A stretch of 64,000 nucleotides of DNA, from positions 171,606-235,605 of the forward strand of contig CABJBM010000007.1 of the NCBI GenBank assembly GCA_902363835.1, in the 5' to 3' direction. Positions 50,334 through 58,952 of the stretch are shown here, piece after piece. Below the pieces are notes generated by a model, which was not told where the DNA came from, made no database searches, and was given only the letters and a program-made list of their open reading frames with translations. Each line of letters begins with the position of its first letter. Positions within the stretch are counted from its first letter, which is position 1. This DNA comes from Lachnospiraceae bacterium. GTDB lineage: Bacteria; Bacillota; Clostridia; Lachnospirales; Lachnospiraceae. The position numbers and the translations under genes are program-made.

Positions 50334-52379
50334 TCAATACTTGCCAGATTGGTTTATAAAATCCGAACTAAATACATTGCTATTTTGAATTTTTCTTTCT
50401 TCAAGTTTAAAATCCGCATTTTCATTGGTACTGATCACTTTTACTTTAAATTTATTTACTTCTTCTTTAAGCATATTGGCCTGAGCAGCCAGTTCCTCAC
50501 TGGAGGCTGAACTTTCTTCCGCTGTTGCAGCATTTGATTGAACCACTGCTGAAACCTGGGACAATCCCTGATTGATTTCTTCAATCGATAAAGACTGAGC
50601 GGCTGAAGATTCTTCGATCTTTTTGATTGCGTCTACAGCCCGCAATGCCCTGTCTGCAACCTCCTGTAAAACTCTGCTTGTTTCATTGGCAAGTTTTTCT
50701 CCCTCTGAAACAGTTGAAACTGAATTTTGTATTAAATCAGAGGTTTGTTTTGCTGCTTCAGCAGATTTTGCAGCCAAGTTGCGGACCTCATCAGCTACAA
50801 CAGCAAATCCCTTTCCTGCTTCTCCGGCTCTTGCAGATTCTACCGCAGCATTCAGAGCGAGAATGTTGGTTTGAAATGCAATATCTTCTATAACTTTTGT
50901 AATACTTGATATTTTAGCAGAAGATTCTCCGATCTCCTTCATTGCTGAATTAAGTTTATGCATATATTCATTGCTGTTCTTAATACCGTTTTCTGCATCA
51001 AGGACATAATTACTTGCAACTTCAACAAATTTAACATTCTGCTCTGCCTGTTCTGTCACGCTGGCAATAGAAGCATTTAATTCTTCTACGGTGGCGGCTT
51101 GTTCTGTTGCTCCGGAGGCAAGAATCTGAGAGGAGGAGGACATCTGCTCTGCTCCTGAATTTACCTGGTCTGCGGAATTATGAATTGATAAAACAGTCAA
51201 ATTCAATTTAGAAGTAATCGCTTCCATTGATTCACGGATTTCTTCAAACTCTCCAGGATAGATACATTCACTATTGATTGTCAGATCTCCATCTGCAATT
51301 GCATGTAAATATATTGATATATCACCAATTATCTCTTTAAACTTCAAGGACATTCCATAAATTTTTTTAACTATTAACCCAATTTCATCATTTCTATCTG
51401 TTTTTAAATCTAAATTCAAATTACCATTTGCAAATTTATCAATAGAATCTACAACCACCTTTATAGGCTCTGTAATACGTTCTGTAATCTTTAAAATCAG
51501 AATAGCTGAAATCACCAAAGAAATAACACCAAGAATAATCGAACTAATAATCCCTTTCTTTACACCAGATAAAAACTCTGATTGCATTGCTGTAACATTG
51601 ACAGACCAACCATTTGTTTTAGCAATCGGAGAATAAGAACCGAATTTTCTATCTCCCTTCCATAAATAAAACCCAAAACCTGTTTTACCATTAACCATAT
51701 TAGATTCCAATTCAGCAACCTGTTTATACAAAGCAGGATCTTTTTTAACATCTTCCAGGTTATTCTGCTGCTTCAGGACAAGTAAAAAATCGTTATGAGC
51801 TACTTTTGCACCATTCCGATTCAAAATATAGGTACTGCCCGTATTCCCAAGTTTTGTTTCTTTAATAATATCTTCAAGTACAGAATATGGAAATGAAATC
51901 AATACAACTATATCATCATATGAATACCCGTATTTAAATAATACGGAATCACCCTCTATAATAGGATCAGACAAAATAGCTTCACCATTCCTGGCTTGTT
52001 CGTATACAGGATCTTCCTTATAAGATCTTCCATTTAATACAGAAGTCCCTCCCGAAGATACTACGTCAATATCAGTTAAGCCATAAGTAGTTATATAATT
52101 ACTTATGCTTGAATCAATGTTTTTTTCTCCTACGCTTTTTATTTGTAACCCCACTGATTCAGCTATAATACTATATTCATTTATTTTATTTGTCACCTGA
52201 ACCGCAACTAGCTCTGATGTTTCGATCAGACTTTTTTGTAATGCCTGTTTTGATGAATCGTAGATTAAATAAATGGAGGCAAATGATAACACCATAATCA
52301 CAAAAACAATACAGCTTATGGTGAATCTAAGTAAATCTTTTTTAATACTTTTTTTTCCTGTTTTCTTTTGCTCTTTCAT
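50334..52379 (-). CDS. Methyl-accepting chemotaxis receptor, 681 aa
   Basis: A full-length receptor. A membrane span near residues 17-38 is followed by an extracellular dCache-type sensor ([20 protein letters not shown]), a second span near 278-298, a HAMP segment, and a long coiled coil with the signalling tip [19 protein letters not shown] near residue 505 and [19 protein letters not shown]. It would signal to CheA/CheW of the host. The gene stands alone between two copies of the same terminator repeat, which suggests it came in as a unit. Start ATG 52379 after AAGGAGAA. Confidence 0.95.
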   Translation of the reverse strand: MKEQKKTGKKSIKKDLLRFTISCIVFVIMVLSFASIYLIYDSSKQALQKSLIETSELVAVQVTNKINEYSIIAESVGLQIKSVGEKNIDSSISNYITTYGLTDIDVVSSGGTSVLNGRSYKEDPVYEQARNGEAILSDPIIEGDSVLFKYGYSYDDIVVLISFPYSVLEDIIKETKLGNTGSTYILNRNGAKVAHNDFLLVLKQQNNLEDVKKDPALYKQVAELESNMVNGKTGFGFYLWKGDRKFGSYSPIAKTNGWSVNVTAMQSEFLSGVKKGIISSIILGVISLVISAILILKITERITEPIKVVVDSIDKFANGNLNLDLKTDRNDEIGLIVKKIYGMSLKFKEIIGDISIYLHAIADGDLTINSECIYPGEFEEIRESMEAITSKLNLTVLSIHNSADQVNSGAEQMSSSSQILASGATEQAATVEELNASIASVTEQAEQNVKFVEVASNYVLDAENGIKNSNEYMHKLNSAMKEIGESSAKISSITKVIEDIAFQTNILALNAAVESARAGEAGKGFAVVADEVRNLAAKSAEAAKQTSDLIQNSVSTVSEGEKLANETSRVLQEVADRALRAVDAIKKIEESSAAQSLSIEEINQGLSQVSAVVQSNAATAEESSASSEELAAQANMLKEEVNKFKVKVISTNENADFKLEERKIQNSNVFSSDFINQSGKY

Positions 52380-52546
52380 ACATTTCTCCTTAAGTAAAAT
52401 AAGTATTCTTTATTCAAAAAGTTAATCGCTATATTGCACGACGTTTTTTTAAGACATCTTAATATATAGTATTATATCACTCATTCAATTTAAGTCAAAG
52501 TACTTTTATATTTTCATATATTATTCAAACTATTTAAACATATAAA

Positions 52547-52590
52547 GAAAATAGGGTATATCAGATATTTCTATCCATATACCCTATAAC
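52547..52590 (-). repeat. Terminator repeat, copy 2 (end of the HNH gene)
   Basis: A 44-base hairpin that matches 50283-50326 with about four changes. It lies after the HNH-type gene and upstream of the chemotaxis receptor gene, so the receptor gene is bracketed by direct copies 2.26 kb apart. Confidence 0.7.
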
Positions 52591-52614
52591 ACCGCGGTCT
52601 TTTAATATCTCACT

Positions 52615-53580
52615 TTAGTCATCAATTTCAATTTTCCAGTCTATCAGTGCTTCATATACCTTTTCCGGTATTTTACCCTTATATTTATCGGCCATAATTA
52701 AAATCAATGCTTCTTTGTGTCTCTTGTATTCAGCGAATGCTTCTTCCGGTGTACTCCAATAGTGTAAACGTACATTCTTTCCGTCAATGTTTAAGGAACA
52801 TCTATATTTTCTACCATCTTTACACACCCCTATTGGAAATTTACCTCTTTTTGCTGAATTATTCACTACCAGTGTATTAATGCTATGGGGAACAAATATA
52901 CAGGTATCGGGACTATAAATCTTATTTCCCTTAAATAAAATGTCTTTATCCAGATCCATTTGTTCATCACCTATGGAATAATAGTTCTCTTCCACCCACT
53001 TATAAAAGCGTGTTTTGTCTTCTCGCCATTCATCACATATTGTACAGCCAAAATATTTTGGAAAACGCTTATGTAACTTCCAATTGTAACATCGTGTCTG
53101 CATATCGTTCCACAATCTTCTTGCTTTCATGATATTAATATTCATAAATGGAACATATTCCTGGATTCTGCTTAGATCGTCAATTGTCTTTTTATTGGTT
53201 TTTAAAGCGCTTAATTCACCGGGACTAACATAAATCAGATTATTATATTTACTATTGCTATCGTCTCCGTCAATATGATATATCATGTTCTTCCCTGGAA
53301 CTTTCTCTAAAAAGGCTTCTGCTACAAGATATTCTGCTTTAACATCTTTTGTAGTTCGCATATTCTCATCATCTTCATAAAAAATCTTCCAGTGAACTTT
53401 ATTAGTACCACTAGTTAATGTATCTGCATGGACATAGAATTTACCTTTGATATTGTTTGCAAGCCTACCCTCTGACGAAATATAATAATGCTTTGTACCT
53501 TCCACAAGCATAAATGTTTCTAATTGGTTTAATGGTTCTATTCCTGTTTTCTTTAAATCTAATATATTTATATCGTTCAT
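52615..53580 (-). CDS. HNH homing-endonuclease-like protein, 321 aa
   Basis: The N-terminal NUMOD4-like part (YYISSEGRLANNIKG) is followed by an HNH_3 core: VAEAFLEKVPGKNMIYHIDG, then D-x-S-N-x-K-Y-N-N-L. The middle part has ARRLWNDMQTRCYN and ILFKGNKIYSPDTCIFVPH, and the C-terminus an AP2-like segment (YWSTPEEAFAEYKRHKEAL). Such proteins cut DNA at homing sites. ATG 53580 with AAGGAG is used. A close paralogue lies at 62922 outside the element. Confidence 0.85.
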   Translation of the reverse strand: MNDINILDLKKTGIEPLNQLETFMLVEGTKHYYISSEGRLANNIKGKFYVHADTLTSGTNKVHWKIFYEDDENMRTTKDVKAEYLVAEAFLEKVPGKNMIYHIDGDDSNSKYNNLIYVSPGELSALKTNKKTIDDLSRIQEYVPFMNINIMKARRLWNDMQTRCYNWKLHKRFPKYFGCTICDEWREDKTRFYKWVEENYYSIGDEQMDLDKDILFKGNKIYSPDTCIFVPHSINTLVVNNSAKRGKFPIGVCKDGRKYRCSLNIDGKNVRLHYWSTPEEAFAEYKRHKEALILIMADKYKGKIPEKVYEALIDWKIEIDD

Positions 53581-53611
53581 TATATATAATCTCCTTACTT
53601 TTCTGCATAAC

Positions 53612-53644
53612 AAAAGAGACAATACGAATAACTCATACTGTCTC
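53612..53644 (-). terminator. Terminator after the primase gene
   Basis: GAGACA pairs with TGTCTC, followed by CTTTTG on the minus strand. It separates the primase and HNH transcripts. Confidence 0.65.
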
Positions 53645-53744
53645 AATATAGTAAAATGGTAATATCGAGGTAATAGGGGGGGGTAATATAACATACATAT
53701 CTTAGGTATATACCCCCTACCTTTTACCTCCTATACACCATTTA

Positions 53745-55622
53745 TCAATTAATATCTTCAATAATTATGTTGGGATAACCGTCTGATTTAATGTCAAATT
53801 GTTCCTTTAGTGCTTTATTAGCTTTGACCTTTTTCAATCCATAAGTATCCATGATCTCATTTAGGCTACGTTTTATCTGAGTTTCAGTTACTTCATATTT
53901 AAAATCATTACCCAATATATAAATAACTTCTCTTTCAGTACAATATCCCTTGTCCTGAATACTCTGTAGAATTACCTCTGAAATCTTCATCGTTCGCTCA
54001 TCACTGGACTTTGTTGTAGTACGATTAACAATTTCACCGTATTCATTCTTCTTTTTCTTATACTGTGGATAAAGGTTAGCCGCCACATCAAATCCCTCTG
54101 CACGATAGAACATATCAAAAGAAATACCATCAACTCTATATCCTTTGTCTTTCCAGCGAACACCTTTGCTTTCAATCATATTGAGTTGCTTGATTACCCA
54201 TGAAGGTATAGCATAGAAATTCGTGTGATTCTTCTGTCCATTTGCCTTTTGATGATTGATTGCCTTAATCAATAATTCTTTGGGTATTTTATCATCATCT
54301 AAAATTCTTATTAAGTCATGATAAACAAGCATTTTTACATACTTACCTATTTTATCAATTTTACTTTGACTATAATTCTTACCCAAGCATTCAGCCAGTC
54401 TTTTTGTTGTAACAAAGAAAATGATTTCACCGTCATTATTGGAGAACTTCTCACTGTAAATATTATTCCTCGCAATAGACAGCATCATAAGGAAAGTATC
54501 TTTCGCATACTTAATATTCTTATCAGCCTGCGGACACAATTCTTTAAATTTATTTAGTGTTATATTGCTAATCATCATATCTATGTTTTCTCTTTGCTCA
54601 ATGCTCCATTTGGATTCTTTTATGGATAGATTATATATGTCCATTATGAATTGAATTGCTTTAAATTCAGACTTGAAATCTCCCAACATCTCAATCAACT
54701 GCTTTATGTTAAGAGTAAGGTTTTCGGAACAGCATCTATACTTCTGTATTCCGTTTTGTGTGGTGAATATATTAGCAGAAGGGTTATGGTCATCATGCAG
54801 AATACAACAAAATGACCTCGGATCATCAATATCTATCAATTCTGCAATATCCAGTTCTGAATAGATATAATCCCAAAATTCATTTTTTGTTTCAAATTCT
54901 ATAGGTTCGTGTGCTAATATCTTTTTCAGATAGTCAACATCATGCTCCTTTATTGCTTTTACATTTAAATTATCATATCTTGGGCGATATTCTTTTTTGA
55001 CTTCATCATTGACTTTACTGGCAGCAGGACTATTCTTTTTGGATTTTGGCTTTGCATTGGATATGTACTGTTCATATTCGTCTTTCCAATACTTTTCAAT
55101 GACGGATTCCGCATTAATCGTACTGGCATATGAAGGATATAACACCGTATTTCCCTTACCGCCATAAAACATTCTGTCTTTATTAAAACATACTTTATCA
55201 ATTCCACCAATAACACCCATAAGGGTAGCTTGCAATCTGTTTCTGATGCAACCATCTGTAATTATAGTGTCATTACAGAAAATCATACGGAATTTATGAT
55301 GTTCTTCCTTGTGACTAAACGTGGTATACATAAAGCATGGAGTAATTCCAAGAAAGATCACCTTGTTATATACATCATCAATGCGTATTCCATCATCAAA
55401 ATCCAAACCAAATAATTGTTGCTGTGTCCAATTATCGGCTTTCATTCCTCCCTGTAATACTCCGGGCTTAAATGATGCTCCATGAACCAGTTCTTCAGCT
55501 AACTTTTCAATCGTTATATCTGTTAGTATTAAACTTTTTTGTATCCTCTTACATTGATCACCTTGTGGCTTCTCGCTGAATCTATGATTAAAGTACATAC
55601 ATTTAATTTGTTTATCATTCAT
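53745..55622 (-). CDS. Archaeo-eukaryotic-type primase with zinc finger, 625 aa
   Basis: The first 170 residues fit plasmid and phage primases of the AEP superfamily: QLFGLDFDDG (metal-binding D-x-D), then CFMYTTFSHKEEHHKFRMIF, and DRMFYGGKG. A CHC2-like zinc finger follows near residue 272 (CCILHDDHNPSANIF and Y-R-C-C). The C-terminal third is a replication-initiator-like winged helix region. It would start replication of the excised element. The start ATG 55622 has GGAGG upstream, and a hairpin array lies 300 bases further up. Confidence 0.85.
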   Translation of the reverse strand: MNDKQIKCMYFNHRFSEKPQGDQCKRIQKSLILTDITIEKLAEELVHGASFKPGVLQGGMKADNWTQQQLFGLDFDDGIRIDDVYNKVIFLGITPCFMYTTFSHKEEHHKFRMIFCNDTIITDGCIRNRLQATLMGVIGGIDKVCFNKDRMFYGGKGNTVLYPSYASTINAESVIEKYWKDEYEQYISNAKPKSKKNSPAASKVNDEVKKEYRPRYDNLNVKAIKEHDVDYLKKILAHEPIEFETKNEFWDYIYSELDIAELIDIDDPRSFCCILHDDHNPSANIFTTQNGIQKYRCCSENLTLNIKQLIEMLGDFKSEFKAIQFIMDIYNLSIKESKWSIEQRENIDMMISNITLNKFKELCPQADKNIKYAKDTFLMMLSIARNNIYSEKFSNNDGEIIFFVTTKRLAECLGKNYSQSKIDKIGKYVKMLVYHDLIRILDDDKIPKELLIKAINHQKANGQKNHTNFYAIPSWVIKQLNMIESKGVRWKDKGYRVDGISFDMFYRAEGFDVAANLYPQYKKKKNEYGEIVNRTTTKSSDERTMKISEVILQSIQDKGYCTEREVIYILGNDFKYEVTETQIKRSLNEIMDTYGLKKVKANKALKEQFDIKSDGYPNIIIEDIN

Positions 55623-56154
55623 TAGACCTCCTTTTTATAAATCAGAGGTTCAAGAAAATTGCTATGCTAGGGGGGCCCTAAAATGCCGTATTTTGAGGGA
55701 AATTTAAGAATAAACCCTTATAAAATAAGGACTTTTTACAGGTCCCTATAAAGAAACCTTTATTCTATAAGCATTTCCACAACTTTTACACCATAGAAAC
55801 CGCCATTTTTCGTTAATTCAGTCCGGTCATGGCATAGCAAATAGGACGTTCCCAATTCTGGGAGCCTCCTTATAAATCGTTCATATTCTATTTTTACTTA
55901 TCTTCATTCTTTATCAATGGAAATAGGTGTGCTGAATCGACTTGGGCAACGTAGTTATAAGATTACCACGTTTGAATCTGACGACCCCAAATCGGGTGAC
56001 GTAGAATCTCATGGCCGAAAATTCGACCGCGAGTTAGAATCTGACAATCCAAAACTGGATAGCCAAAATAGATTTACTCTTGAATCCTGATACTGGTTTT
56101 CTTTTACTTCCCACCAGTTAGGAATTACAAAATATTACTATGTGCATCTACCAG
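55623..56154. other. Non-coding region upstream of the primase gene
   Basis: No gene is supported in these 530 bases. The right half (55930-56090) carries spaced GAATC words and three hairpins. The left half has GGGGGG-CCC and AAACCCTTATAAAATAAGG-type words. Position and structure suit a replication origin, by inference. Confidence 0.45.
55930..56090. repeat. GAATC-spaced hairpin array
   Basis: GAATC occurs at 55934, 55974, 56004, 56037 and 56082. Three of the gaps carry hairpins with different arms: ACCCCAAATCGGGT, GGCCGAAAATTCGACC and ATCCAAAACTGGAT. The arms differ while pairing is kept, which suggests a conserved structure. Confidence 0.55.
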
Positions 56155-56610
56155 TTATTCAATGGTAAAGGTGACTGTTCTTATAGTCCTTAACTCATAT
56201 CCACCTGTAGCTGATTCATATCCCCTTATAACCGTTGGAATACTCTGTAAACTAAAAACATCTCTGTATTTTTTATTGAAAGGATATAATTCCTGAATAA
56301 TTCCCTTTATGACTTCAGAAATATTGTCCAATCTGTTTTCATTATTTCTCGCGACACAATTCAACCCAAATATTATTGAAACATCAAACTTAAGAGACGC
56401 ATTATAAGTTTTAATTTCAGATACATCTACTGATATAAAGTCACTGTATGACTCTATTCTGGCATAATCAAATATATAAGCGTCTTTAATGTCAGATATG
56501 GATTTAAACCCATGTTCTTGCAGACCAAATAAGCCAACAATATATGTACTGTCTAACAGCTTATCAATAATTTCCTTCTTAATTCCTTTAATGCTTAATT
56601 CTTTACTCAT
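56155..56610 (-). CDS. Possible tail terminator-like protein, 151 aa
   Basis: The N-terminal helix (IKGIKKEIIDKLLDSTYIVG) is followed by strands and a helix (NRLDNISEVIKGIIQELYPF), ending with a strand (LRTIRTVTFTIE). This order resembles tail terminator proteins of siphophages, but identity is not firm. ATG 56610 has AAGGAG upstream and overlaps the end of the Cys-rich gene. It belongs to the leftward module that begins at 58450. Confidence 0.4.
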   Translation of the reverse strand: MSKELSIKGIKKEIIDKLLDSTYIVGLFGLQEHGFKSISDIKDAYIFDYARIESYSDFISVDVSEIKTYNASLKFDVSIIFGLNCVARNNENRLDNISEVIKGIIQELYPFNKKYRDVFSLQSIPTVIRGYESATGGYELRTIRTVTFTIE

Positions 56611-56795
56611 GATTTTTCTCCTTCTCTCTTTGGACACCAATCTGGGCTTTTTTCCGAAGGATTATCAACACTAACATATCCCATATCATCGGTTCTGTCC
56701 TCATTGTCACAATAATAATTTTTGAACGCATAATCAAAACATCTTAAAAATTCACACTCTGCACATTTGCTACACTTTGTCACTCTCTTATCCAT
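56607..56795 (-). CDS. Small Cys-rich protein, 62 aa
   Basis: C-S-K-C-A-E-C, then R-C-F-D-Y and Y-Y-C-D, and W-C-P-K-R near the end give six or more cysteines, so a zinc site is likely. ATG 56795 follows GGAGG. The stop overlaps the next start. Confidence 0.6.
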   Translation of the reverse strand: MDKRVTKCSKCAECEFLRCFDYAFKNYYCDNEDRTDDMGYVSVDNPSEKSPDWCPKREGEKS

Positions 56796-56814
56796 ATTCA
56801 AATCCTCCATGTTC

Positions 56815-57255
56815 TTATTCTTCTCCATCTTCTTCTGTTTCCTCTGGCTTTAGAAAGCCTTTATCAATTAATATATTTATCTGCAACTTATTACATTTAC
56901 ACTGTTCACCAATACCGGCAAAGCCATCTTTGATATTTTTTAAATATTTACTATTCATTTTTTGCTTATTAGTTCTTCCTCTTGTAAACTGAATTGTTGT
57001 ATATGGTTTATTTCCATCTTCATCATTCATGCTATGCACATTATATGTAATGGGAGTATGTACCTTTGGAGAAAGAGAACCAATCTTAGATAATTTCACC
57101 TTCTCTCCATTCTCCAATGCTTTTTCACATTCATCAAAATACATCTTCAATATATCCTGTATCATTTGCAACTTATAAATATTGTCTTCTCTCTTCCACA
57201 CTCTTTCTCCCATACCCTGTATACTAATGGGACGCTTCTGTTTTGTATCACTCAT
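56815..57255 (-). CDS. HU/IHF-like DNA-binding protein, 146 aa
   Basis: IQDILKMYFDECEKALENGE followed by KVKLSKIGSLSPKVH has the helix pair and G-x-x-V-x-L-x-x-x-G-x-L pattern of HU/IHF proteins; the arm region follows (PYTTIQFTRGR). An extra C-terminal tail is Cys- and acid-rich. HU-like proteins bend DNA in replication or packaging. A paralogue lies at 58073. GGAGG lies before ATG 57255. Confidence 0.7.
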   Translation of the reverse strand: MSDTKQKRPISIQGMGERVWKREDNIYKLQMIQDILKMYFDECEKALENGEKVKLSKIGSLSPKVHTPITYNVHSMNDEDGNKPYTTIQFTRGRTNKQKMNSKYLKNIKDGFAGIGEQCKCNKLQINILIDKGFLKPEETEEDGEE

Positions 57256-57256
57256 T

Positions 57257-57406
57257 TTATAAATCCTCCATTATTTCTTCAATAGCAACTTCTATATGCT
57301 TATTAATGATCCGTTCAAGATCACCGACCGTCATATCCCCATATAGCTGATAAAGTCCATTCATATTTTCAGGACTAATAATTGTAACTCTGTCTCTTAA
57401 TTCCAA
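57257..57406 (-). CDS. Small acidic protein with TTG start, 49 aa
   Basis: TTG 57406 lies nine bases after GGAGG. The product reads ELRDRVTIISPENMNGLYQL and ends VAIEEIMEDL, strand then helix. The stop is one base before the HU-like start, so the two are coupled. Confidence 0.55.
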   Translation of the reverse strand: MELRDRVTIISPENMNGLYQLYGDMTVGDLERIINKHIEVAIEEIMEDL

Positions 57407-57421
57407 TATGTATAATCCTCC

Positions 57422-57862
57422 TTATTCTCTCACTGAAAAACCTTTACTTTTCAAATATTTAATAGCCATCTTCAGCAGTTCTCCATTTGTGATAGTATTT
57501 TCTATTGTGTCATCCCACACATGGGGAGTATTATTCCCTACATCTAATCCACCATGCAACCCCTGATTTGCCCATGAAGTGACCTCGTAACCAGATGCAT
57601 TATAATAATTGTCCATGGAATCATAATCAATATATACAGATGCTACAACACGGTTTCCCACCCGTTTAGGTTCAACCTTTACTGCCGATCTCAAAAAGTC
57701 ATATTGCCTTCGGTAATACTCTGGACTATAGCTGTTGTAATATTCTTGCAGAAAATAATTCAAAGTTTGGTAGACTCTTTCTGCCATCTGCTCTACCATG
57801 CTTTCCATATAAGGCATCATTGCAGCAGCCAATTCATTCATATTACTTACTCTTTTTACCAT
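57422..57862 (-). CDS. Second gp10-like neck/minor tail protein, 146 aa
   Basis: YNSYSPEYYRRQYDFLRSAV matches the Y-S-P-x-x-Y-R-R motif of the protein at 14977, followed by strands (VVASVYIDYDSMDNYY) and a basic C-terminal helix. Two such proteins in one element, 42 kb apart, are unusual. The start ATG 57862 lies within the last codons of the cold-shock gene and has GCGAGG upstream. Confidence 0.6.
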   Translation of the reverse strand: MVKRVSNMNELAAAMMPYMESMVEQMAERVYQTLNYFLQEYYNSYSPEYYRRQYDFLRSAVKVEPKRVGNRVVASVYIDYDSMDNYYNASGYEVTSWANQGLHGGLDVGNNTPHVWDDTIENTITNGELLKMAIKYLKSKGFSVRE

Positions 57863-58076
57863 AGTTTACCTCGCTGAAATCTGAATCAATTACAATAATA
57901 TCTCTTGCATTATAATCGCTTCTATCATTTTTAAACGGCCTGAAAAACACCAAATATCCCGGCTGAATACGCTCACCATATAATTTAGACTCATGAACAA
58001 AATATGTCTGGTTGTCCTCTCCACGAATAAATCCATATCTCTTTTCTTCATAATATCTGGTCACTCTTCCAATCAT
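57843..58076 (-). CDS. Cold-shock-domain-like protein, 77 aa
   Basis: GRVTRYYEEKRYGFIRGEDN then Y-F-V-H-E-S, and GYLVFFRPFKNDR with A-R-D-I-I-V-I matches the cold-shock domain, with the R-Y-G-F-I and Y-F-V-H RNA-binding strands clear. Its start overlaps the stop of the HU-like gene (ATGA). It probably binds single-stranded nucleic acid. Confidence 0.75.
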   Translation of the reverse strand: MIGRVTRYYEEKRYGFIRGEDNQTYFVHESKLYGERIQPGYLVFFRPFKNDRSDYNARDIIVIDSDFSEVNYGKKSK

Positions 58077-58450
58077 TCCTCTTCTCCTTTCAATCCATCA
58101 ATTCCTCTTTCTAGGTTTTCACTTAATCTTTTCTTTAATTGTTCCTTTAATATATCGCTGGTGCAAATGTTCAGTCTTACAACTGTATAAGAACTATCTT
58201 CTCCACTCTCTTCTCTACTCTTCATTACCGGAAGTCCACAATGTACAGAATGTATGATGTTGGGACGGATCGTGCCTACACCCTTAATATTAATCTTCCC
58301 ACCATTTATTAATGTTTTCATACATTCCTCTGCATACATCTTCAATATTTTTTCGATTGTCTTCTTGTTATACGTATTGTCCTCTCTTTTGTAAATTTGC
58401 TCTGTAGCTCTCTTAACAGTAAAGCCACGATCATATGTTTTCTTATTCAT
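58073..58450 (-). CDS. HU/IHF-like DNA-binding protein 2, 125 aa
   Basis: IEKILKMYAEECMKTLINGG followed by KINIKGVGTIRPNI repeats the HU-like pattern of the gene at 56815, and the arm part is SSYTVVRLNIC. It is the first gene of the leftward module at the right end of the element. AGGAGG lies before ATG 58450. Confidence 0.7.
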   Translation of the reverse strand: MNKKTYDRGFTVKRATEQIYKREDNTYNKKTIEKILKMYAEECMKTLINGGKINIKGVGTIRPNIIHSVHCGLPVMKSREESGEDSSYTVVRLNICTSDILKEQLKKRLSENLERGIDGLKGEEE

Positions 58451-58790
58451 TCTTATTTACCTCCTGTGGTTAGTTTTTCTATATGAAATTGTCGTTTCAA
58501 CTTGTGCCTATATACCCCCTGTGACGCACCAGAATCGCCATATAGCCATTTGAAGCTATGGGAGGTGGATATGTTTGCATTTATAGTTTAAGGCACTAAA
58601 ATAAGCCCTCTATCAATTATATTTTTACAATTGATAAAGGACTTATGCTAATGTCCTAATTTATTTAATGCCACCGATTTTAGTGTACCATTTTTTGTAC
58701 CATTTTAATGTCAAAATACCTTATTTCACGATAATTTACGATAAGTACGATATTTGTTTAATGCGCCACAAATGCCGTAAAATCAAGCAT
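58451..58790. other. Right end of the element, non-coding
   Basis: Between the first gene of the right module and the att core is no gene. The stretch has a hairpin TATCAATT...AATTGATA (about 58610-58645), ACGATAA words at 58729-58750 repeated three times, and AAATGC...GCATTT near 58770-58793. Such repeats suit excisionase or integrase binding. Confidence 0.5.
58684..58706. promoter_or_regulatory. Integrase arm-type direct repeats, right end
   Basis: Two copies of TGTACCATTTT one base apart, the same word as at 3077-3098 next to the integrase gene. They lie about 125 bases from the right att core. Confidence 0.6.
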
Positions 58791-58862
58791 TTACAAGGAT
58801 ATTAGAGGTCTGGAATTAGCATGTACCATGAATTCAATAAATTCCTGCTTATACTGTTCCAT
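58791..58862 (-). pseudogene. attR with a copy of the pyrE start
   Basis: A ribosome site AAGGAG and ATG 58862 begin a 23-codon frame whose first 13 residues, MEQYKQEFIEFMV, are those of pyrE; it then leaves pyrE sequence and stops. The 26 bases 58831-58856 are identical to the left att core. To the right, the similarity to the pyrE upstream region continues toward the second, broken integrase, so this point is both the right end of the main element and the left end of an older one. Confidence 0.8.
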
Positions 58863-58925
58863 TTTGTCATTTTCTCCTTATTTTATGCGCTTTCCAGCGC
58901 TTCAATCTATATTGAATTTGCTCTA

Positions 58926-58948
58926 CTACACCATTTTTACACCATTAT
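58926..58948. promoter_or_regulatory. Arm-type repeats of the second integrase
   Basis: TACACCATTTT and TACACCATTAT follow each other between the att copy and the broken integrase gene. They differ from the main element's TGTACCATTTT mainly in GT to CA, which could keep the two integrases apart. Confidence 0.45.
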
Positions 58949-58952
58949 GTAT

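Larger units (their letters stand above)
2981..58856. mobile_element. Integrated tail-bearing element of about 56 kb in pyrE
   Basis: The bounds are two identical 26-base sequences, at 2981-3006 and 58831-58856, which lie within the first codons of pyrE. Inside are a tyrosine integrase and excisionase at the left end, arm-type repeats near both ends, tail genes, replication genes and phage-type regulators. The left flank is visibly richer in GC. No terminase, portal, major capsid, head protease, relaxase or conjugation gene is recognisable among the encoded proteins, and all proteins over 300 residues have another assignment. Whether it is active is not shown by sequence alone. Confidence 0.88.

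Noticed and set aside
2981..58856. The element as a conjugative (ICE) element
   Set aside because: The integrase is Tn916-like, but no relaxase, coupling protein or type IV secretion ATPase was recognised, while tail genes are clear.
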